A stretch of 64,000 bases of DNA from Pontibacter rufus. GTDB taxonomy: Bacteria > Bacteroidota > Bacteroidia > Cytophagales > Hymenobacteraceae. A program made the translations under genes and the position numbers. How positions within the stretch are numbered: position 1 is the stretch's first letter; each line of letters starts with the position of its first letter. The notes below the pieces were generated by a model. That model was not told where the DNA came from, made no database searches, and saw only the letters and a program-made list of their open reading frames with translations. The stretch covers positions 186,001 through 250,000 of the forward strand of contig NZ_JADQDR010000002.1 of the NCBI RefSeq assembly GCF_015694705.1, read 5' to 3'. Below are positions 17,944 to 27,112 of this stretch, piece after piece.

Positions 17944-20900
17944 TTAAAACGAAACCTGAACACCCAATACAACAGACCGCGGCGTAGGGTAAGTACCCGC
18001 ATACACGCCGGTAAGGGTGCCGAAACTTACAGGAGGCTCGGGGCTAGGACCGCTGAATTTGGTGATATAAAATAGGTTGCTGAAGGTAGTATAAATCCTT
18101 GCCTGTGATAAAAACTTCGTCTTCGACAACAGCGTCTCTGAGAAATCATAGGAGAGCGTAATTTCTCTTAAGGCCAGGTAATCGCCTTTTTCATAAAACC
18201 GCGAGTTGTTGCCGTTCAGAAAGGCATTTGCATTGTTGCCTCTGGTATAGTTTTGTTTGGAGCCGGGCACCTGGTCGGCAAAGTATACTTTGGGTATATC
18301 GGTTTCGGTGTTGGTGGGCGACCAGGCGTCTTTTATCAGATCGATGTAATTAAACGTTCCCTGGTAGTTGCCCAGCGTGCGGGCCACCAAATCGTTGTAA
18401 ATGGTGTGCCCCAGCGCAAAATCAAAACGGCTGTACAACGAGAAACCTTTGTAAGATAAGTTGGCCGAAAAACCGCCTGTCCATTTCGGATTGATGTTGC
18501 CCAGGTATACCTGGTCGCGGGTGTCTATCGTATCGTTCTGGTCCACATCCAGCCAGTTTACATCGCCCGGCGTAATGCTGCCATTGGCGCCCGCGGGAAG
18601 ACCCGGCCCTGTAATTTTAGCAATAGCATCATACCGGTCGCCGGCTACGCGTTCTACTTCCGCATCATCCTTAAAAACAGACACTTGTTTGTAGCCATAG
18701 ATATCGCCCAGCGTGCCGCCTTCCTGGTAGCCGCCTACCCATACCACCTGCCCTGCTTCCGGATCATATACCTGGAGGCCGCCCTGCCTGTTGTTGGGGT
18801 TGCCGTTAAAAGGCAGTTTCAGGATTTTATTTTTGACAAAGGAAGCATTGGCGCCCAGCGTCAGGTTAAATCCGTCGTCAGAGGTAAGCACGTTGGCATT
18901 GATGGAAAACTCATACCCTTTGTTCTGAAGCGTTCCTAAGTTGGTTCTGATGCTGTTGTAGCCGGTATAGTCAGGCAAAGGCAACTGGGTCAGCAGGTCG
19001 CTGGTTCTCCGGTCATAATAGTCGAACAGAACTGCGATTTTGTCGTTCAGCAGCCCCAAGTCGGCACCCACGTCTATGGTTGTGCTTTTCTCCCATCTTA
19101 AGCCGGGGTTCGGGAACAATTCGTTCAGAAAGCCGGCACTGCCACCGTAATTTGTTTGCAGGCCATACAATCCCTGCACTTCATACCTGCCCACACCGGC
19201 TATGTTGCCATTTACCCCGTAGCTGATGCGCGGCTTAAAGGTAGAGATATACTTATCCAGCCCGGCATCCTGGAAGAATGCTTCCCGGTGCATGTTCCAT
19301 CCGGCCGACATACCGGGGAAGAAACCCACTCTGTTTTCTTCGGCCAGACTGGAAACAGCATCCTGCCGGAAAACCAGTGTCAGCAGGTAGCGCTCGTCGT
19401 AGTTATAGTTCAGCCTTCCGAAAGCGGAGATAATGCGGTATGCTGATTTGGAACTGGTGTTGCTGCCGGCGTTAAAAGTGGTAGAAGCATTTGCGGTAGG
19501 AATATCATCAGTGGGCGCATTCTGGCCAAACACCTGCGTATAGTATGATTTCACACCAAAATATTCCGTGCCCAGCATCGCCTCTATGTTGTGCTTGCCG
19601 GCAAAGGTTGTGGTATAATTCAGGAGCCCGTTGTACTGCTGCTGAAAATCCCTGTCGAAGTTATAAATAGAGTTCCGGCTTGTATTAAAGGTCTGCGGAT
19701 TGGCAAAAATCTGGGCATAACTTTGCGTAGCCTTCTGAAAAGACTGGTTCAGGTTTTCTACCAGGTAGCCGTTTGCTGTACCTTTAAAGTATAAATTCGG
19801 CAGTATATCCCATGTTACAGCGCCGTTTACCGTAATCCTGTTTACCTCATTGTTCCGGTTTACCTTGCCCAGCCAGTACAGCGGGTTGCCATCACTTGCC
19901 CCATTGCCGGGGTTAGGCAAGGTCTGCGCAGAATCCAGCCAGGGGTTGAAGGTCGGCCAGATAGCCAGGTTCCGGTAAAGCGTGTTCACCTCGCCGCCTA
20001 CGGTACCAATCTGCGAAGAAGTAGAAAGCGTTACGCCCGTACTTACTTCCACATTTGGCCTTACCTGGTACGAACCGTTGATATCGCCTGCGTAGCGCTT
20101 GTACTGCGAGCCCACAATCACCCCGTCCTCGTCGTAATAATCGAAGCTGGCAAAGTACCTGCCTTTGTCATTTCCGCCTGTCACATTAATGTAATGCTCC
20201 TGCGAGTATGTATTCCGGAATACCAGATCTTCTATTTCGCCGCCATGATCTTTAAAAATAATAGAATCGGTGGCAGGATTGTAGGGGTCGGCAATTACGT
20301 CCCAGCCTTTTGCCAGCAAACCCCGGTTGCTGTCGTCCAGTTTGCGGATATCGAAACCGGCCAGGTTGGCCGGGTCCGTCAGCAAACCAAGCCCCCTGGA
20401 GGAATTTACCTGGGCCAGTGTTCTGCCTGCATTCAGGTAGCCCAGCCGGGTATAATAGATATAATCCCTTGCACCTAAATAGTTGTAGCCTTCTCTTCTT
20501 TGGTTGTACCCACCCGTATACTTGTAAGATACCTGTGCTGTACCCGCCTTGCCCTGCTTGGTGGTGATAAGTATAACGCCATTGTTGGCCCTGGCCCCGT
20601 AAATAGCTGTAGAAGCGGCATCTTTTAAAACCTGGATAGAGGCAATGTTTTCTGCCGGCACATCATTAAAAGAGCGGACAACGCCATCTACAATCACCAG
20701 CGGTGCGCCGGGGCTGTTGATAGAAGCCCCGCCCCGCAATACAATCTGGGGCGCCGCGCCAGGCTGGCCCGTGCCGGTTACTACCTGCACCCCCGGCACA
20801 GTGCCCTGTAAGGCGCTGCCCACATTGGCGCGTGGCACACTGGCCAATACTTCTTCGTCTACTTTGGCAATAGAACTGGTTACCGTTTCGCGGCTTTGGC

Positions 20901-21249
20901 TGCCATAGCCCACCACCACTACCTCGCTCAGCTTTTCTGTAGCCGGCTCTAAAGACACCGTTATAGCATCTGTACTTTCTGTTACCGCCACTTCCTGCGT
21001 GGCAAAGCCCACATAGCTCACCACCAGCACATCGCCGGGCGCAGCAGACAGTGTAAACTGCCCCTCTCCATCGGTTACGGTCCCCTGGGCCTTTCCTTTC
21101 AGGCCGATGCTCACCCCAATTAAAGGCTGGGCATTTTCAGATGAAATCACGCGGCCGCTAACCGTATTGGCTTGTTGGGCATAGAGTTCGTGGCTGGAGA
21201 GTAGCCCCAGCCATAAAAGAACGAGCAGTAGTAAACGTTTATGTTTCAT
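17944..21249 (-). CDS. SusC/RagA-family TonB-dependent outer-membrane transporter
   Basis: The 1101-residue protein has a signal peptide (LLLLVLLWLGLLSSHELYAQ) and a carboxypeptidase-regulatory-like domain (about 28-105, VSGRVISSENAQPLIGVSI). A TonB-box-like LSEVVVVGYGSQ follows at about 107-118, then the plug (about 120-235, with GAPLVIVDGV and ASTAIYGARANNGVI) and the beta-barrel to the C-terminal VLGVQVSF. It imports oligosaccharides, with SusD as lid. It is the first gene of the operon and diverges from the GntR regulator, so the 21250-21377 gap probably controls the whole locus. Confidence 0.95.
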   Translation of the reverse strand: MKHKRLLLLVLLWLGLLSSHELYAQQANTVSGRVISSENAQPLIGVSIGLKGKAQGTVTDGEGQFTLSAAPGDVLVVSYVGFATQEVAVTESTDAITVSLEPATEKLSEVVVVGYGSQSRETVTSSIAKVDEEVLASVPRANVGSALQGTVPGVQVVTGTGQPGAAPQIVLRGGASINSPGAPLVIVDGVVRSFNDVPAENIASIQVLKDAASTAIYGARANNGVILITTKQGKAGTAQVSYKYTGGYNQRREGYNYLGARDYIYYTRLGYLNAGRTLAQVNSSRGLGLLTDPANLAGFDIRKLDDSNRGLLAKGWDVIADPYNPATDSIIFKDHGGEIEDLVFRNTYSQEHYINVTGGNDKGRYFASFDYYDEDGVIVGSQYKRYAGDINGSYQVRPNVEVSTGVTLSTSSQIGTVGGEVNTLYRNLAIWPTFNPWLDSAQTLPNPGNGASDGNPLYWLGKVNRNNEVNRITVNGAVTWDILPNLYFKGTANGYLVENLNQSFQKATQSYAQIFANPQTFNTSRNSIYNFDRDFQQQYNGLLNYTTTFAGKHNIEAMLGTEYFGVKSYYTQVFGQNAPTDDIPTANASTTFNAGSNTSSKSAYRIISAFGRLNYNYDERYLLTLVFRQDAVSSLAEENRVGFFPGMSAGWNMHREAFFQDAGLDKYISTFKPRISYGVNGNIAGVGRYEVQGLYGLQTNYGGSAGFLNELFPNPGLRWEKSTTIDVGADLGLLNDKIAVLFDYYDRRTSDLLTQLPLPDYTGYNSIRTNLGTLQNKGYEFSINANVLTSDDGFNLTLGANASFVKNKILKLPFNGNPNNRQGGLQVYDPEAGQVVWVGGYQEGGTLGDIYGYKQVSVFKDDAEVERVAGDRYDAIAKITGPGLPAGANGSITPGDVNWLDVDQNDTIDTRDQVYLGNINPKWTGGFSANLSYKGFSLYSRFDFALGHTIYNDLVARTLGNYQGTFNYIDLIKDAWSPTNTETDIPKVYFADQVPGSKQNYTRGNNANAFLNGNNSRFYEKGDYLALREITLSYDFSETLLSKTKFLSQARIYTTFSNLFYITKFSGPSPEPPVSFGTLTGVYAGTYPTPRSVVLGVQVSF

Positions 21250-21285
21250 GATGCAAGAGATTATATGGTATTAAGTATGACATAA

Positions 21286-21317
21286 TAAAAGTAGGAAAGA
21301 GATTTTAAATTTCCAAA
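21286..21317 (-). promoter_or_regulatory. Putative Bacteroidetes-type promoter of susC
   Basis: Read on the minus strand, TTTG (21317-21314) is followed after 20 bases by TACTTTTA (21293-21286). This fits the Bacteroidetes -33 TTTG and -7 TAnnTTTG elements with their usual spacing, with one mismatch at the last base. It would give a leader of roughly 30 bases before the SusC ATG at 21249. Confidence 0.45.
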
Positions 21318-21330
21318 CCTATTTTTATAT

Positions 21331-21351
21331 TTCCTGTTCCTATATCAGGAA
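21331..21351. promoter_or_regulatory. Candidate operator between gntR-type regulator and susC
   Basis: An inverted repeat TTCCTG (21331-21336) and CAGGAA (21346-21351) lies just upstream of the susC promoter. A related block, CTTCC-N8-GGAAG, occurs upstream of the beta-galactosidase at 22462-22479. Both are preceded by ATTTCCAA and share the tail ATMATCAGGAAG-like. The site may bind the neighbouring FadR-type protein; this is inference from position and similarity only. Confidence 0.28.
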
Positions 21352-21377
21352 GCTTTGTAGTTTTGCAGGATTGCCTG

Positions 21378-22109
21378 ATGCAATTTGATAGTATACCCAA
21401 TGCCATGGACAACATTCTGGACAAGCTGAATACCATAGATACCCGCTCGCTGGTAGATAAAGTGGAGATGAATTTGATTGAGTTGCTGATACAGCGTAAC
21501 TTAAAAGTGGGCGATGCCATACCCAAAGAGCTGGAACTGGCCAGCGGCCTGGGTGTCAGCCGCACCGTTATTCGGGAGGCGCTGCTGCGCCTGCGGATGA
21601 TTGGCCTTATCGAATCCAAAAAACACCGGGGCGCCGTAATCACAAACCCCGACCTGCTGTCGCTGCTCGAAAAGCGCATGATCCCGCAGGTGCTCGACAA
21701 TGCCACACTGCGCGAGGTATTTGAACTGCGCCTGGTGCTGGAAATCGGCATGGCTGACTTTATTATGGAGCGGGTCTCAAAGCAGGACATAGAGGAGCTA
21801 CAGGAAATCGTAGCCAAGGAGCCGGATCTTTCTGACAGGCTTCAGTTCCAGATTCAGCATGAGATCAATTTCCATGGTAAACTCTATGAGATCTCCGGAA
21901 ACGAAACGCTAAAAAAATTCCAGAAAATGCTATTACCGGTCTTTGATTATGTGCACAGCAGCGGCCTGCTGAAAAAAGAGGTAGTAGTAGAAAAATATGT
22001 TTCGCACAAAGGGCTGGTGGATATTATAGAACATGGTACCGCCGAAATGCTCCGCAACGGCATGCGCAACCACCTGGAAAACCACTTTGCCCGCATCTTT
22101 AGCTCATAG
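21378..22109 (+). CDS. GntR-family (FadR/FCD subfamily) transcriptional regulator
   Basis: The ATG at 21378 (MQFDSIPNAMDN) gives 243 residues; ATG at 21405 is also possible. Residues about 25-90 form a GntR winged helix with IPKELELASGLGVSRTVIRE. Residues about 100-240 form the all-helical FCD ligand domain, with metal-site candidates in EINFHGKLYE, SHKGLVDII and MRNHLENHF. The gene diverges from susC and precedes the beta-galactosidase. The E. coli sialic acid regulator NanR belongs to this same subfamily, so a sialic acid (or intermediate) sensor is a reasonable inference. Another sugar acid ligand cannot be excluded. Confidence 0.88.
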   Translation: MQFDSIPNAMDNILDKLNTIDTRSLVDKVEMNLIELLIQRNLKVGDAIPKELELASGLGVSRTVIREALLRLRMIGLIESKKHRGAVITNPDLLSLLEKRMIPQVLDNATLREVFELRLVLEIGMADFIMERVSKQDIEELQEIVAKEPDLSDRLQFQIQHEINFHGKLYEISGNETLKKFQKMLLPVFDYVHSSGLLKKEVVVEKYVSHKGLVDIIEHGTAEMLRNGMRNHLENHFARIFSS

Positions 22110-22498
22110 CGTTGCAGCACTTGCCTGATGAACCTCTGATTTATCAGATGAATTCTGATTAAAGTATGATTATCGGGATGCGTGAAGTATGAGCAGGAAG
22201 TTTATACTTATAAGAACATGCCGCTTTGCACAGCATTCTCTCTGCCCCGCCCTCTTTTGCTTTTCCCCGGCTACGCAAGCATAAGGCAGGTTAGTTCCGG
22301 GCTTAACTTCACGCTGCTAAAACCAGCTTGTGGCCTGAAGTATGCCCATATAAAACAGGGCTAAAGGCTTTCCGGGGCATGTATAAAGGAGTTTGCCGGT
22401 TATGCCTTCTGCTGCCATTGGATGGTGGCCGTGAAATAACCCGGAAGCTAATTTCCAACACCTTCCGATAATCAGGAAGTATAAAATAAAGCTTTAAG
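22110..22498. other. Upstream region of the beta-galactosidase gene
   Basis: This 389-base gap holds five AAGTATR/TATACTT heptamers and the candidate GntR-type box CTTCC-N8-GGAAG at 22462-22479, ending 20 bases before the ATG. No gene is supported. A clear TAnnTTTG promoter was not found. Confidence 0.4.
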
Positions 22499-25400
22499 AT
22501 GAAAAACACCCTTGCCTTTCTTTTTGCTATGCTTCTCACCACGGCGCTTCAGGCCCAGCAGCAAATTCCGTCGGAGTTGCTGACACCGGAGATTGTGGAG
22601 ATTAACCGGCTGCCGATGCGGGCCTCGTCGTTTGCTTACGAAAGCAGGAAACTGGCTGAGCAGCGGCAAAAAGAAAAGTCGGATTACTTTCTCTCGCTCA
22701 ACGGCACCTGGAAATTTAACTGGGTGCAGGACCCCGCCAAACGCCCTACGGACTTTTACAAGACCGATTTTAACGATGCCGGCTGGGACAATTTTAAAGT
22801 GCCTGCCAACTGGGAAGTGAACGGCTACGGCCTGCCTATTTATGTAAACCAGCCTTACGAGTTTGCGGGACACGCCAAAAGAGGGGCACAATTAAATCCG
22901 CCTTTCGATATTCCGGAACACAACAACCCCGTTGGTTCTTACCGCAAAACATTTACGCTGCCGCAAAGCTGGGACGGCCGCCAGGTGTTCATCCACCTGG
23001 GTGCTGTAAAGTCTGCCTTTTTTATCTGGGTGAACGGCCGGAAAGTAGGCTACAGCGAAGATAGCAAACTGGCCGCAGAGTTTGATATCACGCCTTACGT
23101 GCATCCCGGTGAAAACCTGGTGGCCCTGCAGGTATACCGCTGGAGCGACGGCAGCTACCTGGAAAGCCAGGACATGTGGCGCATCTCCGGCATCGAACGC
23201 GATGTATACGTATACGCCACACCCAGGCTGGATATCCGTGATTTCAAAGCCATTGCCGTGCTCGACCCGACGTATACCAATGGTGAATTCGACCTGACAG
23301 CTGAAATCAACAACTATAAAATAGACCAGAAAACGCTGCACAGCAAAGCCGATACTTTTTCGGTAGAGATTGAACTGGTGGATGCCGCCTGCAAAACGGT
23401 TTTCACGGACCAGACCAAAGGTGCGCAGCAGGTGCTGGGCAACTATAAATCAGAGGTCGCCTTCCATAAGATCATCCCGGATGTAAAGCTGTGGTCTGCC
23501 GAAATACCATATCTCTATACTTTATACATCACCCTGAAAGACAAAAACGGCCAGGTGCTGGAAGTGGTGCCGCAGCGCCTCGGCTTCCGGTCTGTGGAGA
23601 TTAAAAACGGCAACTTTCTGGTGAATGGCAAACGCGTATTCCTGAAAGGCGTGAACCGCCACGAGCACAACCCTACCGAAGGCCATACTCTAACACACGC
23701 AGATATGCGCAAGGATATGGAGATGATGAAGAAGCTGAACGTGAACGCTGTGCGTACCAGCCACTACCCACCCGATCCTTACTGGATGGAGCTTTGCGAC
23801 GAATACGGCTTGTACGTAGTAGACGAGGCCAACATCGAGTCGCACGGCAGGGGCTATGAGCTGGCTTATACGCTCGGCAACGACAAAAAATGGCAAAATG
23901 CGCACCTCGCCCGCATCAGGCGCATGTATGATCGCGACAAAAATCATACGTCGGTAGTTACCTGGTCGCTGGGCAACGAAGCCGGCAACGGCGTGAATTT
24001 CTATGAAGGCTACGAGTGGCTGAAAGCGCACGACTACCGCCCGGTGCAGTACGAGCGCGCCGAAATGGATTTCAACACCGATATGATTGTGCCGCAGTAT
24101 CCCAACCCCAACTGGCTGAAGCGCTACGCACAAACCACAAAGGAGCAGCGGCCGCTGATTATGAGCGAGTATGCGCACATCATGGGCAATAGCATGGGCA
24201 ATTTCCAGGATTACTGGGATGTGATCGAAACGCAGCCGCACCTGCAGGGCGGCTTTATCTGGGAGTGGGTAGACCAGGCCATTGACACGGTAAAAAACGG
24301 CAGGCGCATCATGGCTTATGGCGGCGATTTCCCGCTGAGCGGCCCGGTAGATGAGAACATCAGCGACAACAACTTTATTGTGAAAGGTGTTGTAACCGCT
24401 CACCGCGGCCTTACGCCGATGGCGGTGGAGGTAAAAAAAGTATACCAGCACATTAAAACAAAGTATAACGGCAACAAGACGATAGAAGTCAAAAACGGCT
24501 ATTTCTTCCGGGATTTGAGTAATTATCAGCTGCGGTGGGAATTGCTGGAAAATGGAAAGGTAATTGAAAAAGGAAGTATAAACGACCTGAAAGCAGATCC
24601 GCAGCAAAGTATAACGGTGGCGCTTCCGTTCAAAAAGCAGCTGAAGCCGGGGAAAGAATATTTCCTGAATGTGCGTTATACTTTAAAAGAGGCAGAACCC
24701 TTCCTGGAAAAAGGCTACGAAATAGCCGCTGCGCAGTTTGCGCTCACGCCCACAATGCAGGCAGCTGCAGCGCCGGAAAGCAATGGCACCCTGAAGGTAA
24801 CAGACAACGGCAGCCGGTTGGTGATTTCGGGCAGGGATTTTAACGTCAGCTTCGATATGCAAAACGGCGTGATGAGCAGCTATACTTTAAAAGGCCAGAC
24901 GCTGCTGGAAAAGGGTCCGATACCGGCCTTCTGGCGCGCCCCCACCGACAACGACATCGGTGCAGGCTTTAACAAATCGCTGCGCATGTGGCGCGAGGCT
25001 TACGACGCCGGCAAACTCACCAACGCCAGGTATAACAAAACCGCAAATGGGTATGAAGTGGTGTTTGAGAAGAGCCTCGTAAATGGCGACGCGGCCACCG
25101 AGCAGCACTTCACTATTTTCGGCGACGGCACCGTGAAAGTAGACACGCGTCTGAATACCCTGAAAGGGGACTACAAACTGCTGCTGCGCATGGGTACCAA
25201 CCTGCAGGTAAACAAAGCGCTCGACAACATACAATGGTATGGCCGCGGTCCCTGGGAAAATTACCAGGACCGGAAAACAGCTTCGTTTGTGGGCACTTAC
25301 AAGCAAAACCTCGACGTACAATATTTCCCATATGCGCGTCCGCAGGAAAGCGGCAATAGAACCGATGTGCGCTGGGTAACGCTGACTTCTGACAAAGGAC

Positions 25401-25660
25401 GGGGGTTGAAATTTGTGTTCGCCGATAGTTTGCTGAGTTTCTCGGCCCTGCCTTACAGCCTCGACGACCTTGATCCGGAAGTAGAGAAGAAGCAATACCA
25501 CTCCGGCGAACTGGTGGAACGCGATCACATTTACATGCACCTGGATTTGCAGCAAACGGGCCTGCAGGGTATCGATAGCTGGGGAAGCTGGCCGCTGGAG
25601 CAGTACCGCATTCCTTTTAAAGACCAGGAGTTCAGCTACTGGATCAAGCCGCTGCGGTGA
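22499..25660 (+). CDS. GH2 beta-galactosidase (LacZ-type), exported
   Basis: The 1053-residue protein has a signal peptide (MKNTLAFLFAMLLTTALQAQ), so it acts in the periplasm or outside. It has the five-part LacZ layout: sugar-binding domain (about 65-240), immunoglobulin-like domain (about 245-365), TIM barrel (about 366-660), a second immunoglobulin-like segment and a beta-gal small-chain domain (about 770-1050, with APTDNDIG and WYGRGPWENYQDR). The acid/base Glu is in SLGNEAGNG (about 494) and the nucleophile Glu in IMSEYAH (about 557). Near the sialic acid operon it probably trims beta-galactose exposed after desialylation. A shared regulatory box upstream hints at co-regulation. Confidence 0.93.
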   Translation: MKNTLAFLFAMLLTTALQAQQQIPSELLTPEIVEINRLPMRASSFAYESRKLAEQRQKEKSDYFLSLNGTWKFNWVQDPAKRPTDFYKTDFNDAGWDNFKVPANWEVNGYGLPIYVNQPYEFAGHAKRGAQLNPPFDIPEHNNPVGSYRKTFTLPQSWDGRQVFIHLGAVKSAFFIWVNGRKVGYSEDSKLAAEFDITPYVHPGENLVALQVYRWSDGSYLESQDMWRISGIERDVYVYATPRLDIRDFKAIAVLDPTYTNGEFDLTAEINNYKIDQKTLHSKADTFSVEIELVDAACKTVFTDQTKGAQQVLGNYKSEVAFHKIIPDVKLWSAEIPYLYTLYITLKDKNGQVLEVVPQRLGFRSVEIKNGNFLVNGKRVFLKGVNRHEHNPTEGHTLTHADMRKDMEMMKKLNVNAVRTSHYPPDPYWMELCDEYGLYVVDEANIESHGRGYELAYTLGNDKKWQNAHLARIRRMYDRDKNHTSVVTWSLGNEAGNGVNFYEGYEWLKAHDYRPVQYERAEMDFNTDMIVPQYPNPNWLKRYAQTTKEQRPLIMSEYAHIMGNSMGNFQDYWDVIETQPHLQGGFIWEWVDQAIDTVKNGRRIMAYGGDFPLSGPVDENISDNNFIVKGVVTAHRGLTPMAVEVKKVYQHIKTKYNGNKTIEVKNGYFFRDLSNYQLRWELLENGKVIEKGSINDLKADPQQSITVALPFKKQLKPGKEYFLNVRYTLKEAEPFLEKGYEIAAAQFALTPTMQAAAAPESNGTLKVTDNGSRLVISGRDFNVSFDMQNGVMSSYTLKGQTLLEKGPIPAFWRAPTDNDIGAGFNKSLRMWREAYDAGKLTNARYNKTANGYEVVFEKSLVNGDAATEQHFTIFGDGTVKVDTRLNTLKGDYKLLLRMGTNLQVNKALDNIQWYGRGPWENYQDRKTASFVGTYKQNLDVQYFPYARPQESGNRTDVRWVTLTSDKGRGLKFVFADSLLSFSALPYSLDDLDPEVEKKQYHSGELVERDHIYMHLDLQQTGLQGIDSWGSWPLEQYRIPFKDQEFSYWIKPLR

Positions 25661-25768
25661 GGGTAGTTTCTGAAGTATAATTTTGATTTAATACTACCGT
25701 AAGCTTTCATAGTTATAGGGCTACCGCATCAAAAACAGATAAAGCCCGATGTTTCGGCCGCATAGTAC

Positions 25769-25832
25769 CTTTTTTCCGCCCGAACCTTACAGACCTGCAA
25801 AAGGTTTCCTGTAAAGGCCCGGCGGAAGAAAG
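25769..25832. terminator. Possible bidirectional terminator between beta-galactosidase and rnk
   Basis: Arms at 25769-25780 (CTTTTTTCCGCC) and 25821-25832 pair with one mismatch, and the right arm abuts the rnk stop codon. The 40-base loop contains further pairing (AACCTT with AAGGTT, CTTACAG with CTGTAAAG). The two genes converge here, so a shared terminator is expected. Confidence 0.5.
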
Positions 25833-26240
25833 TTACAGGTACATGTCGCCTGCTGCCTCCGGCTGATATAAAATCTCCTCCACTTTATAAGTTACTATAC
25901 CGCCCTGGGGCGCAGGCCATTCTATCTCATCGCCTACCTTGCATCCCAGCACCGCCGTGGCAACAGGGGCTAGCACAGAAATTTTTCGGGTAGCGAGATC
26001 CGCATCTTTGGGATAAACAATCGTTATTTCCATCACCGAAGAGCTTTTCAGTTCTTTTAACCTTACGAAAGAGTTCATCGTGACAATGTCCACCGGAATC
26101 TCTTCCGATGCCACCACTTTGGCGCGCTTCAGTTCTTTACAGAGTGCTTCCACGGCATGGGCACCGTTTGACAGGCGATGCGCCTGCACCAAGGCGTGCA
26201 GCCGCTGATGATCTTTTTCGGTCAAATATATTGTGTTCAT
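25833..26240 (-). CDS. rnk: Rnk/GreA-GreB C-terminal family protein
   Basis: The 135-residue protein matches the Rnk layout: an N-terminal helical segment (about 1-45, MNTIYLTEKDHQRLHAL) and a GreA/GreB C-terminal FKBP-like domain (about 50-130), with VRLKELKSSSVMEITIVYP, ISVLAPVATAVLGCKVGDEI and YKVEEILYQPE. Rnk-type proteins bind RNA polymerase near the secondary channel and influence nucleotide metabolism in E. coli. The long GreA coiled coil is absent. It stands alone, convergent with the beta-galactosidase, and seems unrelated to glycan use. Confidence 0.85.
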   Translation of the reverse strand: MNTIYLTEKDHQRLHALVQAHRLSNGAHAVEALCKELKRAKVVASEEIPVDIVTMNSFVRLKELKSSSVMEITIVYPKDADLATRKISVLAPVATAVLGCKVGDEIEWPAPQGGIVTYKVEEILYQPEAAGDMYL

Positions 26241-27112
26241 ATAAATTAAGTTGATAGTTACGTTTTGATTTTACTCGCTGTCAGCCTTACCGCATTACAG
26301 TTCCGGTAGTTTGCTGCTCCGCTCACCTGCCTGTCTTATCCGTGGTAATATGGCTGCAGCGGGTTGAAACGGCAAGCCTAAGTCACTGCCATAGCCGCCC
26401 GGAGAACTGCTCCCTGGAAATAACCGCTAATAGCAATAAAAAAGTATTTGAAATAAGTATCTGGCAATGCCTGTAAAAGCAAAAGCCTGCATTACGCTGA
26501 AGTTGCTGGCCATGAGAAGAAAAGCGGAGCCTGTACGGTGCGATACTGCACAGCACGCTTTGCTAATTACTGCCTGCGCCAATAAGAGTTTGCGCCGGAG
26601 GCCGGAGGCTTCCGGCTTACTTGTTGAAGTCCTTGGGAGCTGTATAGAAGTTAAGGCAATAACCGTTCAGCACATCACTTAAAGATACGTGATGCGACGC
26701 TGCGACAAAGCCTGCAAGCGGCTTTGGGGAAAAGCTAAAGAATCTGTTAGTAGGCAGCACTGTCAGGTTAAAATGGTAGATCAAATATAAGCAACAGCCC
26801 GCACAAAAACAACTAAACTGATGCGGAGCCATGAACGTAACCTCGGTTTAACCGCCATTACTTCCGGCTGTTGCTGATTTTTTAAAGCTGCCTGGGTCAC
26901 CACACAAATTTCCCCGAAACTGCCTGATGGCAGCAATGAGTAGCCAGGCAGCATTGGATTAAAGTATAAACGAGCACTGCTTTTCCGGAAGAATCTGGCC
27001 AAAACAAAGCACCCCTTTCCGAAAGGCTAAGCTCTTGCCGCTTAGCCACAAGATCCTTGCAGGATACAGAACGAGCTAATCCAGTTTTGCCGCCATACTT
27101 ATACCTTATACT
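26241..27112. other. Long intergenic region, no gene supported
   Basis: This 872-base stretch between rnk and the sulfatase gene contains only short open frames of about 70 codons without recognisable features. AAGTATA-type heptamers occur near 26963 and 27106. A small GC-rich hairpin-like block (gccggaggcttccggc) lies near 26603. It could hold an RNA or decayed gene, but nothing identifies one. Confidence 0.4.

Noticed and set aside
23690..24607. A 305-codon minus-strand frame
   Set aside because: It is antisense to the catalytic barrel of the beta-galactosidase and has no family features.
26241..27112. A search for a gene or RNA in the 872-base gap
   Set aside because: Only short frames without motifs were seen on either strand; no structured RNA could be recognised by eye.
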